NCBI GenBank assembly: GCA_963736575.1
Contig: CAVTPD010000003.1
Coordinates: forward strand, 992,001 to 1,056,000
Length of the DNA stretch: 64,000 nucleotides
Direction: 5' to 3'
Source of the DNA: CAVTPD01 sp963736575
GTDB lineage: Bacteria; Bacteroidota; Bacteroidia; Cytophagales; JAAEPT01
The position numbers and the translations under genes are program-made. Shown piece after piece: positions 9,750 to 17,228 of this stretch (its first letter is position 1; every line of letters begins with the position of its first letter). Below the pieces are notes generated by a model that saw nothing but the letters and a program-made list of their open reading frames with translations, ran no database searches and was not told the origin of the DNA.

Positions 9750-10610
9750 TTAGTTAATAGCTTTTAGACTTAAGTCTAAACTTTGGTAAGAATGGGTTAA
9801 TGCACCTACAGAAATATAATCTACACCGCTTTCGGCAATGGCAACAATATTCTTTTCATTAATACCACCCGAAGCTTCCGTTTGAGCACGACCGTTTACA
9901 ATTTCTATGGCTTTGCGCATGTCTTCTGGGGACATGTTGTCGAACATAATTCTAAATACATCAGGCAGCGCTGCAGCTTCGGCTACTTCTTCAAGGTTTC
10001 TGGTTTCAACTTCAATCTTTAGGTCTCTTCCCGTATCTTTTAAATACTGAACGGTGCTTTCTACTGCTTTTGTTACCCCGCCGGCATAATCAATATGATT
10101 GTCTTTTAGCATAATCATATCGGCCAAATTGTAACGGTGATTAACACCACCACCAATAACAACCGCCCATTTTTCGGCCATTCGGAAATTAGGAGTTGTT
10201 TTACGCGTATCTAATAATTTAGCATTTGTGCCTGCAATTAATTGGTTTAAATTGTGCGTGTAGGTGGCAATACCGCTCATACGTTGCAAACAATTTAAGG
10301 CTAATCGTTCTCCTTTTAATATGCTTTGTATTTTTCCTTTCAGTCTGAAAACTTCAACTCCGGGTTCTATAGTTGCCCCTTCTTTTACTAGTTTTTTAAA
10401 CTGAAGTTTTGCATCTACTTTTAAGAAAACACGTTCGGCCATACCTAAACCAGCCAAAATACCCGTGTCTTTAGAGATAAGAACAGCTTCCCCTTCAGCA
10501 TCGGAAGGAATACATGCTAATGAAGAGTGATCCCCATCACCAACGTCTTCGGCTAGAGCCAAAGAAATAAAGCTATTCAGTGCAATTTCTGAAAGGTAGT
10601 CCAAATTCAT
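9750..10610 (-). CDS. nadC: Nicotinate-nucleotide pyrophosphorylase (carboxylating)
   Basis: Converts quinolinate and PRPP to nicotinate mononucleotide, CO2 and pyrophosphate in de novo NAD synthesis. The 286-residue product has the family motifs EDVGDGDHSS at the N-terminus, LDTRKTTPNFRMAEKWAV, GGGVNHRYNLADMIMLKDNH, KIEVETRN and the phosphate-binding ASGGINEKNI. No nadA or nadB is nearby. The -7 promoter element ends 4 bases before the ATG, so the transcript may be leaderless. Confidence 0.97.
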   Translation of the reverse strand: MNLDYLSEIALNSFISLALAEDVGDGDHSSLACIPSDAEGEAVLISKDTGILAGLGMAERVFLKVDAKLQFKKLVKEGATIEPGVEVFRLKGKIQSILKGERLALNCLQRMSGIATYTHNLNQLIAGTNAKLLDTRKTTPNFRMAEKWAVVIGGGVNHRYNLADMIMLKDNHIDYAGGVTKAVESTVQYLKDTGRDLKIEVETRNLEEVAEAAALPDVFRIMFDNMSPEDMRKAIEIVNGRAQTEASGGINEKNIVAIAESGVDYISVGALTHSYQSLDLSLKAIN

Positions 10611-10614
10611 CCTG

Positions 10615-10622
10615 CAAAATTA
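10615..10622 (-). promoter_or_regulatory. -7 promoter element of nadC
   Basis: TAATTTTG on the minus strand is an exact TANNTTTG match placed 4 bases before the nadC ATG. Transcription would be expected to start at or next to the start codon. Confidence 0.5.
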
Positions 10623-10671
10623 GTAAAACAATTCAGAAAGCAGCCAAAAATTTTAACTGCCTTAAAGTTGA

Positions 10672-11154
10672 TTAGAAGGAAAGAACTTCTTGAAGCAATT
10701 TATGGCTGTCCTTTACATGTATGTTGAAGTTGGCAATAGAAACAACATAGTTTAATAAGAACAATAGAAAAGCACTGTAGCCAATTATGGCGTCGTAACG
10801 AAAGAAAAGAAATATACCAGCCACAAATAAAGTTAATGCAGACCCTAATACCAGTAAAAACCACGAAGCAAAAAACAGCGTAAATTTCACACTTACAATA
10901 GAGCCTTTTTTAGTGCCTTCAATTTGGCCTTTAATTAATGGAATAAAGTTTTGGGGGTAGTTTACTTTTTTTGAAACACTGAAGGAATATTCACCTACTC
11001 TGCCATTAAATTTATAGAGATTAGGGATTTTATCGGTTTTACCATCTAATCGGTATACTTCTGGTGATTTGGTAACCGATGACAATAAGTATTGTGCTTC
11101 GTCCGCCGAATGAGGTAAAATAAGCGTTTTAGTAGTGTAAGGCCACCAAGACAT
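10672..11154 (-). CDS. Hypothetical protein with two or three membrane segments
   Basis: I do not recognise the family. The 160-residue product begins with a soluble part (MSWWPYTTKTLILPHSADEA) containing PHSADEAQYLLSSV and a beta-rich KFNGRVGEYSFSVSKK stretch. Two or three hydrophobic segments follow (about residues 90-145) before a short polar tail. The N-terminal half resembles a small SRPBCC or PH-like ligand domain in outline only. It stands between nadC and ridA, 61 bases from ridA, on the same strand. Confidence 0.6.
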   Translation of the reverse strand: MSWWPYTTKTLILPHSADEAQYLLSSVTKSPEVYRLDGKTDKIPNLYKFNGRVGEYSFSVSKKVNYPQNFIPLIKGQIEGTKKGSIVSVKFTLFFASWFLLVLGSALTLFVAGIFLFFRYDAIIGYSAFLLFLLNYVVSIANFNIHVKDSHKLLQEVLSF

Positions 11155-11215
11155 GTCTATTTAAAGAGAGTGTATTTTGATATTTAGTAAAAAAGACCTT
11201 TTTATTATGCAAAAC

Positions 11216-11593
11216 CTATTTAATGGCAATGCATGAAATCTCTACTTTAGCGCCTTTTGGTAATGCCGAAACTTCTACGGTTTCTCTAGCAGGCTCCATA
11301 GTCTCAAAAAACGAGGCGTACACATCGTTAACTATTTTAAAATCTGCCATGTTTGTAACAAAAATGGAGCATTTCACTACATCTGTTAATTGCATTTCTG
11401 CGGCTTCCAGAATAGCTTTTAGATTGTTTAAAACCAAGGTGGTTTGTTCTTCAATTTCTAAATCCAGAAATTCGTTTGTTTCTGGGTTTATAGAAATTTG
11501 CCCACTTATATAAAGTGTGTTTCCAGCTAATATTGCTTGATTATATGGGCCTACTGGTGCGGGAGCTAAAGATGTAGTAATTACCTTTTTCAT
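11216..11593 (-). CDS. ridA: RidA family enamine/imine deaminase
   Basis: Hydrolyses reactive 2-aminoacrylate and related enamines released by PLP enzymes; cytoplasmic trimer. The 125-residue product is of full length and has the family motifs APVGPYNQAI, LYISGQI, NLKAILEAA, VVKCSIFV, FFETMEPARETVEVSALPKGAKVEI. The substrate-binding Arg lies in PARETV. The gene starts at the last base of the preceding DUF4270 stop, so the two are probably cotranscribed. Confidence 0.93.
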   Translation of the reverse strand: MKKVITTSLAPAPVGPYNQAILAGNTLYISGQISINPETNEFLDLEIEEQTTLVLNNLKAILEAAEMQLTDVVKCSIFVTNMADFKIVNDVYASFFETMEPARETVEVSALPKGAKVEISCIAIK

Positions 11594-12975
11594 TACTGAA
11601 TTCTTGTAAAATAGACTTCAAATTTTATTGGTCTTTTGCTTTCTGGATTTAAAATCACAGAACGATTTACCGATGCAGAAGAATAAAACGGAACCATAAA
11701 TATTGGGTTTGCTTCTTCTTTCCCTAAAACAATATCTTGAATATAACTGGTGATGTCTAAGGGATATTCTTTTTTCTCTTCATCAAAGCTAAAGGCATTA
11801 GATGGACGGCTTAATAGTTCGCTTTCAAAATTCACTACCGATTCGGCTGCATAAGCGGTTACATCAACGTCATCATCTGTGTCCGTAAATATAAAATCTC
11901 CGTTAGCATCTGTTTTCATTAAACGCACAAAATAATTAGGGTCTTCTTCTTCACCACCGTAAGTAGTAAAGTCTAAAGGAATTCTAAGTATTGCTTTGTT
12001 AATAATTACACCTTCTTCTTGTTTCTGAAATTCAGCCAGGTCTTTAATATCTATCCAAGTACCAACGCCCGTGCCTCCTTGTAAATAAGAAACACCGTTT
12101 GCGGTAGAAGGGATTGAATTATCTTTGCTTAAAGATTCTAATGCTGTCCCAGTTCTGTCCGAAGAGATAGAGTTAAAATACGCATTATTCAATTTCATAC
12201 TAAATAATAAACCACCAGTAGAAGAGCTGTTTCTATAGTATACTTTAAGTTGTGCGCTGGTGCTTTTTAAATCGAAACCATATATAGCATCACCTGTTCC
12301 TGTTTTGGCTTTTAGACAAAGCCCGGGAAACCGATTTCTAAATTCTTCTTGGTCTACGCTACCTTGGTCAATCATTTGTTGACCAAAATCCTTAGGAAGG
12401 TAAAGTTTAAAGTTTTTAGTTCTTGGCAAAAGGTATATGCTTGTTTCGTCAATAGCTGTTTGTTCTAACTGAAGAGAATCCGAAATACCATAAACCACAT
12501 CTGGATTAATTTCTTCTAATACTTTATACAATTCAAGAACCAGATCAGAAAGTGTATCACCAACATAATTTGGTTTTATATTGCCATTTTCGGAAAAAAA
12601 CTGGAAGGGAATTTCTAGAACTACAGAGTCACAACTTGCGTTGGTTCCAAAATTTCTGAATTCTTCATTTATAGTAAGGTTGAAAAAGGTTTTTGCATTT
12701 ACATTACCAAAAATAGGATCGTTGTAATTGCCAACTAAACCAGCAACCGGATTGGTGCTATTAATAAAGTTAGGGCGTAAACGGGTAGAGGTTTCAATAC
12801 TGAAAGTATCTCTATAATAGGTGCTTAAAACCTGATCCTGAACAGGAAGCTTAATATTTCCGCTGTCACTCTTTCTACAAGAAGTAATAAAAATGGCCGA
12901 TATCAGAGATATCAGCCATATATAAAATGAAACAGAATGGTGTTTATTATTTAACAAGGTCGTTGTAAAGTTCAT
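11593..12975 (-). CDS. DUF4270 family outer-membrane lipoprotein
   Basis: The start chosen is the ATG at 12975 (MNFTTTLLNNKHHS). It gives a signal peptide ending in the lipobox FITSC followed by RKSD, and a product of 460 residues. The rest is beta-rich, with YYRDTFSIETSTRLRP, NPVAGLVGNYNDPIFG and the C-terminal NRSVILNPESKRPIKFEV typical of DUF4270 proteins. These are found almost only in Bacteroidota and have no known function. It overlaps the upstream glycogen-synthase-like gene by 29 bases, which implies coupled expression. Confidence 0.85.
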   Translation of the reverse strand: MNFTTTLLNNKHHSVSFYIWLISLISAIFITSCRKSDSGNIKLPVQDQVLSTYYRDTFSIETSTRLRPNFINSTNPVAGLVGNYNDPIFGNVNAKTFFNLTINEEFRNFGTNASCDSVVLEIPFQFFSENGNIKPNYVGDTLSDLVLELYKVLEEINPDVVYGISDSLQLEQTAIDETSIYLLPRTKNFKLYLPKDFGQQMIDQGSVDQEEFRNRFPGLCLKAKTGTGDAIYGFDLKSTSAQLKVYYRNSSSTGGLLFSMKLNNAYFNSISSDRTGTALESLSKDNSIPSTANGVSYLQGGTGVGTWIDIKDLAEFQKQEEGVIINKAILRIPLDFTTYGGEEEDPNYFVRLMKTDANGDFIFTDTDDDVDVTAYAAESVVNFESELLSRPSNAFSFDEEKKEYPLDITSYIQDIVLGKEEANPIFMVPFYSSASVNRSVILNPESKRPIKFEVYFTRIQ

Positions 12976-13759
12976 AATAATGATCAATAGAGTCTTCTGT
13001 TGTCTCAAGCGAGTCTAACTTTTTGTCGGCAAAGTTAGTAAACAACTCTTCTAATTTATTGCTAGAGTCTTCAAAGTTACTTGCTTTTATGGCAACATCA
13101 GCATGCTGAATACCAACTTTTATAAATCCATCATAATCGGCAGACTGAAGATGAGATAACATCTCTTCTTCCATATCTTCCATTCTAGCTTTTTCTATGA
13201 TGTCTCCATTAAACTTAAAATCGAAACGATTATTGTATACAGAGAATATGCTTTTAGCGTTTTTGAAAATTGGATCGTTCTTGTACGTGGTTTTCAAGTA
13301 CAAAGGAATAAGACCCGTCATCCAGTCGTTGCAATGAACAATATCTGGAGCCCAACCTAATTTCTTAACCGTTTCTAAAACACCTTTGCAGAAGAAGATT
13401 GCTCTTTCGTCATTATCTGCATGAAATTTGTTTTGCTTGTCAAAGAAAACTGATTTTCTTTGGAAATAATCTTCGTTATCTATAAAATAAACCTGAAGTT
13501 TAGCATTAGGTATAGAAGCCACTTTAATAATTAAAGGCTTCTCATCGTCTCCAACAGGTATATTAATGCCTGAAAGACGAACTACTTCGTGTAATCTATT
13601 TTTTCTTTCATTAATTAAACCAAAGCGGGGAACAAGGATTCTAATTTCCATCCCTCTTTCTTGCATGGCCTGAGGAAGTTTTCTCACAAAATTGGCTACT
13701 TCGGTGGATTGAAGGAAGGGATTAATTTCACTAGCTACGTAGAGGATCCGTGTACTCAT
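12947..13759 (-). CDS. Glycogen/starch synthase catalytic-domain protein (GT5 N-terminal half only)
   Basis: The 270-residue protein aligns with the N-terminal Rossmann half of GT5 glycogen synthases: ILYVASEINPF, GMEIRILVPRFG, YFIDNEDYF, ADNDERAIFFCKGVLE and PDIVHCNDWMTGLIPLYL. It lacks the C-terminal half that holds the donor site, and the usual KTGGL loop near the N-terminus is not seen. Stand-alone copies of this size next to panC are known in Bacteroidota. Whether they make glycogen is doubtful. It is divergent from panC. Confidence 0.85.
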   Translation of the reverse strand: MSTRILYVASEINPFLQSTEVANFVRKLPQAMQERGMEIRILVPRFGLINERKNRLHEVVRLSGINIPVGDDEKPLIIKVASIPNAKLQVYFIDNEDYFQRKSVFFDKQNKFHADNDERAIFFCKGVLETVKKLGWAPDIVHCNDWMTGLIPLYLKTTYKNDPIFKNAKSIFSVYNNRFDFKFNGDIIEKARMEDMEEEMLSHLQSADYDGFIKVGIQHADVAIKASNFEDSSNKLEELFTNFADKKLDSLETTEDSIDHYYELYNDLVK

Positions 13760-13790
13760 ATTTTTAGTAGTTTATTAATAGAATTGCATG

Positions 13791-13798
13791 CAAAGATA
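13791..13798 (-). promoter_or_regulatory. -7 promoter element of the GT5-like gene
   Basis: TATCTTTG on the minus strand is an exact TANNTTTG match 31 bases before the ATG at 13759, in the divergent spacer with panC. Confidence 0.5.
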
Positions 13799-13868
13799 CT
13801 ATATTCCCTGCAATTTTCATAAAATTGAATGTTCCAAGATTATTTGGCAAAACACATATCCTTTTGAA

Positions 13869-14720
13869 ATGCAGATTATTACTTCAGCTAACCATTTATT
13901 TTCTTTCACATCTTCAGTAAGATTTTCAGAAAAAAAGAGCATAGGTTTTGTGCCTACTATGGGTGCTTTACACCAAGGCCATTTAAGTCTTATTAACAGG
14001 GCTAAACAAGAAAATAACCTTGTGATTTGCAGCGTTTTCATTAACCCTACTCAGTTTAATAATAAGGATGATTTTGACAAATATCCACGTAATTTTGAGC
14101 ACGATATTGAACAATTAAAACAAGCCGGCTGCGATGTTGTTTTTTTACCAGAAGTAAAAGAAATGTATCCGGAAGAGAACTATATGCAGATCAATTTTGG
14201 TTCTGTAGAAGACGTAATGGAAGGGGAATTTAGAAAAGGACACTTTAATGGGGTAGCAACCATTGTAAGTAAGTTGTTCCATTTTTGTAACCCCACTAAA
14301 GCTTATTTTGGGCTTAAAGACCTACAACAAGTCACTATTATAAAACAATTAGTTTCGGCACTTTCTTTCCCTTTAGAAATTATTGCTTGCCCTACATTAA
14401 GAGAAGAAAGCGGTCTAGCCATGTCTTCTAGAAACGAACGCCTTTCTGTAGCAGGAAAAAAAACAGCTTCATATTTATACCAAAGCCTTAAAATTTGCCA
14501 AGATGTGCTACTTAAAAGTAAAAATCCAATAGAAGCAAAGCAAAAAGCGGCCGCTTATTTACAAGAACAAGATGGAATTAACGTTGAATATTTAGAAATC
14601 ACAGAAACCAATAAACTCATTTCAATAGAAAAAATTAATTCTGCAGAGCTAGCTATATGTATTGCCGCTTATGTAGAAAATGTACGTTTGATAGATAATA
14701 TTATCGTGAAATTCGATTAG
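13869..14720 (+). CDS. panC: Pantothenate synthetase
   Basis: Condenses pantoate and beta-alanine with ATP to give pantothenate. The start at 13869 (MQIITSANHLF, 283 residues) matches the usual family start; a longer in-frame ATG at 13788 lies upstream but would overlap the promoter of the divergent gene. Motifs are GFVPTMGALHQGHLSLI (HIGH-like), SVFINPTQFN, GLKDLQQVTIIKQL and the KMSKS-like SSRNERLS. It precedes panD, which supplies beta-alanine, so the pair covers both converging branch steps. Confidence 0.97.
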   Translation: MQIITSANHLFSFTSSVRFSEKKSIGFVPTMGALHQGHLSLINRAKQENNLVICSVFINPTQFNNKDDFDKYPRNFEHDIEQLKQAGCDVVFLPEVKEMYPEENYMQINFGSVEDVMEGEFRKGHFNGVATIVSKLFHFCNPTKAYFGLKDLQQVTIIKQLVSALSFPLEIIACPTLREESGLAMSSRNERLSVAGKKTASYLYQSLKICQDVLLKSKNPIEAKQKAAAYLQEQDGINVEYLEITETNKLISIEKINSAELAICIAAYVENVRLIDNIIVKFD

Positions 14721-14746
14721 AATTAGACAGACACATTTAAAAACTG

Positions 14747-14754
14747 TAATTTTG
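14747..14754 (+). promoter_or_regulatory. -7 promoter element before panD
   Basis: TAATTTTG matches TANNTTTG and lies 28 bases before the panD ATG, in the 62-base panC-panD spacer. It suggests that panD and the next gene can be transcribed independently of panC. Confidence 0.45.
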
Positions 14755-14782
14755 TTCTTGCATTGAATGAGAAACTAAGCGG

Positions 14783-15133
14783 ATGCAAATAGAATTATTA
14801 AAATCTAAAATACACAGAGCCACTGTTACCGAAGCCAACCTACATTATGTTGGCAGCATTACCATAGACGCAGCTATTTTAGAAGCTGCTAATATGATTG
14901 AAAATGAGAAGGTTCAGATTCTGAACATAGACAATGGCGAACGTTTTGATACATATATTATAGAGGGCGAAAGAAATTCAGGAGTAATTTGCTTAAATGG
15001 ACCAGCCGCCCGTAAAGTACAAGTTGGGGATGTTGTTATTGTAGTATCTTACTGTACCATGGATTTTGAAGTTGCAAAAAAATACAAGCCGGTAGTAGTT
15101 CATCCGGATGAAAATAACCGACTTATTGGATGA
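14783..15133 (+). CDS. panD: Aspartate 1-decarboxylase proenzyme
   Basis: Pyruvoyl enzyme that makes beta-alanine from aspartate. The 116-residue proenzyme has the self-cleavage site in YVGSITID: the chain breaks between Gly and Ser at about residues 24/25, and the Ser becomes the pyruvoyl group. Other family motifs are KIHRATVTEANL, NGERFDTYII and NGPAARKVQVGDVVIV. Its stop overlaps the start of the next gene by 4 bases. Confidence 0.97.
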   Translation: MQIELLKSKIHRATVTEANLHYVGSITIDAAILEAANMIENEKVQILNIDNGERFDTYIIEGERNSGVICLNGPAARKVQVGDVVIVVSYCTMDFEVAKKYKPVVVHPDENNRLIG

Positions 15134-16164
15134 ATAGCTTAAAAAATATTTTAAAGTATGTAATCATTTTTTCGGTTACATTCTATCTTTTATATGTTTC
15201 GTATACTTCTATTGACCCCCAACAAATAGGCGAAAATGAATCACGTTTTGATTTTCTTCTAAAAATTTGGAACAGCGCCAACAAATTTTTCCTTTTCCTA
15301 TCCGCAGGAATGGCAGTACTAAGCCATCTTGTACGAGCCGAAAGATGGCGTATATTATTAGAACCAATTGGTTATAAAGTTTCTCTGTGGAACTCTTTTA
15401 TAGCAGTAATGAATGGCTATTTTGTAAATCTAGCTATTCCTAGGGGCGGTGAAATATCTAGACCCTATGCTTTAAAGAAATTAGAAGGCGTACCCGCCGA
15501 AACCGGTATTGGTACCGTGGTTATGGAACGTTTAATAGACGTTGTATTCTTAATTATTTGTATAGGATCTGTGTTTGTTTTTCAGCTTTCTCAGTTTTCT
15601 GAATTCTTTGCCGAAATATTTGCCAGCCCAGAAGCCCAGCAAGAAAAACCTCCGTTTTTTACTACCACAAAAATTATAATTATAGCCGCTGTTTTAGTTA
15701 TTCTAATAGCCGCTTATTTCTTTTTAATAACCAAGAAAAGAATTTTGCTAAATAGATTATTGGTAAAAGTGAAACTACTTCTTTTAGGTTTAAAAGATGG
15801 CTTTGGTTCTATTCTTAAATTAGAAAAAAGAGGGCTTTTTATCCTATATTCCTTTCTTATTTGGGTATTGTATTATTTAATGCTTTACGCGGTTGTATTG
15901 GCTTTTCCCGAGACCAGACATTTAAGTTTTATGGATGGCTTAACCATCTTTGTAATTGGTGGTGTGGCTATGGCATTACCTATGCCAGGTGGTACGGGTA
16001 CGTATCATTTTTTAGTGCCGAAAGGTTTAGTGTTACTTTGTGGTATTGCTAGCCCAAGCAAGGCCATTGCTTTTGCTACCATTTTCCATGGTTGGCAAAC
16101 TTTGGTAATTATAATTTTAGGCTTTGTTGGTCTTGTTGTAATTCAGAAATTTAGCAAGCACTAA
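15130..16164 (+). CDS. Flippase-like membrane protein (LPG synthase TM-domain family)
   Basis: The 344-residue polytopic protein has about eight membrane segments and the motifs SHLVRAERWRILLEPIG, LAIPRGGEISRPYAL, GTVVMERLIDVVFL and ALPMPGGTGTYHF. These mark the lysylphosphatidylglycerol synthase transmembrane (TIGR00374, UPF0104-like) family, relatives of the MprF flippase domain. The soluble aminoacyl-transferase half of MprF is absent, so lipid flipping or transport is the more likely role. Its location after panD is conserved in Bacteroidota, but no metabolic link is evident. Confidence 0.85.
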   Translation: MNSLKNILKYVIIFSVTFYLLYVSYTSIDPQQIGENESRFDFLLKIWNSANKFFLFLSAGMAVLSHLVRAERWRILLEPIGYKVSLWNSFIAVMNGYFVNLAIPRGGEISRPYALKKLEGVPAETGIGTVVMERLIDVVFLIICIGSVFVFQLSQFSEFFAEIFASPEAQQEKPPFFTTTKIIIIAAVLVILIAAYFFLITKKRILLNRLLVKVKLLLLGLKDGFGSILKLEKRGLFILYSFLIWVLYYLMLYAVVLAFPETRHLSFMDGLTIFVIGGVAMALPMPGGTGTYHFLVPKGLVLLCGIASPSKAIAFATIFHGWQTLVIIILGFVGLVVIQKFSKH

Positions 16165-16204
16165 TTACTAAGCGCTATTTTCACAGCATATAATTTTCTA
16201 AAAA

Positions 16205-16690
16205 ATGTTTCCCACTAAAGACAAGATTCTTTCTAGAGAAGACTTTGCACAACAAGTAAAATCTTGGAAGGCTGAAGGCAAAAAAGTAGTTTTCACCAAT
16301 GGCTGTTTTGACATTGTTCATTTGGGCCACGTAGACTACTTAGAAAAATCTAGAATGAAAGGTGACAAATTAGTTTTAGGACTTAATACCGACGCTTCCG
16401 TAAGTCGGCTTAAAGGGGAAGCCCGTCCTGTTGTTCCTGAATACGCAAGAGCACGTGTTTTAGCTGCATTCGAGTTTATTGATGCCGTTACCTTCTTTGA
16501 AGAAGAAACACCCTTAGAGCTCATTAATGAGTGTTTGCCAAGTGTTTTGGTAAAGGGTAACGATTATACCATTGACACCATTGTTGGCTCTAAAGAGGTA
16601 ATAGAAAACGGAGGAAGTGTAGAAACAGTTGAATTAGTGGAAGGATTTTCTACTTCGCTAATTATAGGAAAAATTAAAAAGGCTTTTTAG
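16205..16690 (+). CDS. rfaE2: D-glycero-beta-D-manno-heptose 1-phosphate adenylyltransferase
   Basis: Makes ADP-heptose for the lipopolysaccharide inner core. The 161-residue product is the stand-alone adenylyltransferase (C-terminal half of HldE), with the nucleotidyltransferase motifs FTNGCFDIVHLGHVDYL, LVLGLNTDASVSRLKG and VEGFSTSLIIGKI. The sugar kinase half is not fused. gmhA, which acts earlier in the same pathway, is at 44.3 kb. A strong terminator follows 26 bases after the stop. Confidence 0.95.
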   Translation: MFPTKDKILSREDFAQQVKSWKAEGKKVVFTNGCFDIVHLGHVDYLEKSRMKGDKLVLGLNTDASVSRLKGEARPVVPEYARARVLAAFEFIDAVTFFEEETPLELINECLPSVLVKGNDYTIDTIVGSKEVIENGGSVETVELVEGFSTSLIIGKIKKAF

Positions 16691-16715
16691 AATTCTACAA
16701 ATAAATATTCAGGCA

Positions 16716-16753
16716 CAAAAAAGGCTGCTCAAAAAAATGAACAGCCTTTTTTC
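16716..16753 (+). terminator. Terminator after rfaE2
   Basis: AAAAAGGCTG and CAGCCTTTTT form a 10-bp stem around an A-rich loop; the A run on one side and the T run on the other allow function in both directions. Confidence 0.85.
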
Positions 16754-17228
16754 CTCACTCTAAATTACTGCAGGGTATGACTAAATAAACTACAGTTTCT
16801 GCTATTTGTTTAAAAATGAAAGTAAAATACCTAGAAAGAATAAGTTTAGCACAAATACTTTATAAACGTTGTGTTTTGGTTTAGGAACGTTTTTTTAGAG
16901 GCCTGAAATCATCAGACTCTATACGTTGATTAACATAGCTTATTAGAAAATAACTTAGATGTTATAACATTTTTTAAAAAGATGGGCTATTTTAGGCAAT
17001 GAAAAAAAAAAGAAAAAAAAAAAAAAAAAAAGAAATAGAGATAAGAAAAAAAAAATAAAAAAATAAGAAAGCTAAAAGGAACTGCACAAAGTATGCGGCC
17101 GCTAATTCTCTAGAGTTGATAATTACGGGCAAAATAATCATTTAGTTATTTCAAATGCAAGAACCCTTTTTAAAAGCTGTTTGGTATACGGTTTTATGAG
17201 AACTAATTGATACAACTCAAATCACTAG
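16754..17228 (+). other. Noncoding spacer with a long A-rich tract
   Basis: This is the space between the converging rfaE2 and TonB receptor genes. I see no gene in it. From 17002 to about 17070 the plus strand is nearly pure A with scattered G and T, including uninterrupted runs of 10 and 19 A. Read from the receptor strand it is a long T tract that could help end transcription. The exact run lengths should be treated as uncertain. Confidence 0.6.

Noticed and set aside
13788..13868. N-terminal extension of PanC from 13788
   Set aside because: It overlaps the promoter element of the divergent gene, and PanC proteins normally begin at the MQIITS-type start.
17094..17115. NotI- and XbaI-like sites close together (GCGGCCGC, TCTAGA), like a vector polylinker
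   Set aside because: The flanking DNA has the same AT-rich character as the rest and no vector backbone; two sites next to each other can arise by chance.
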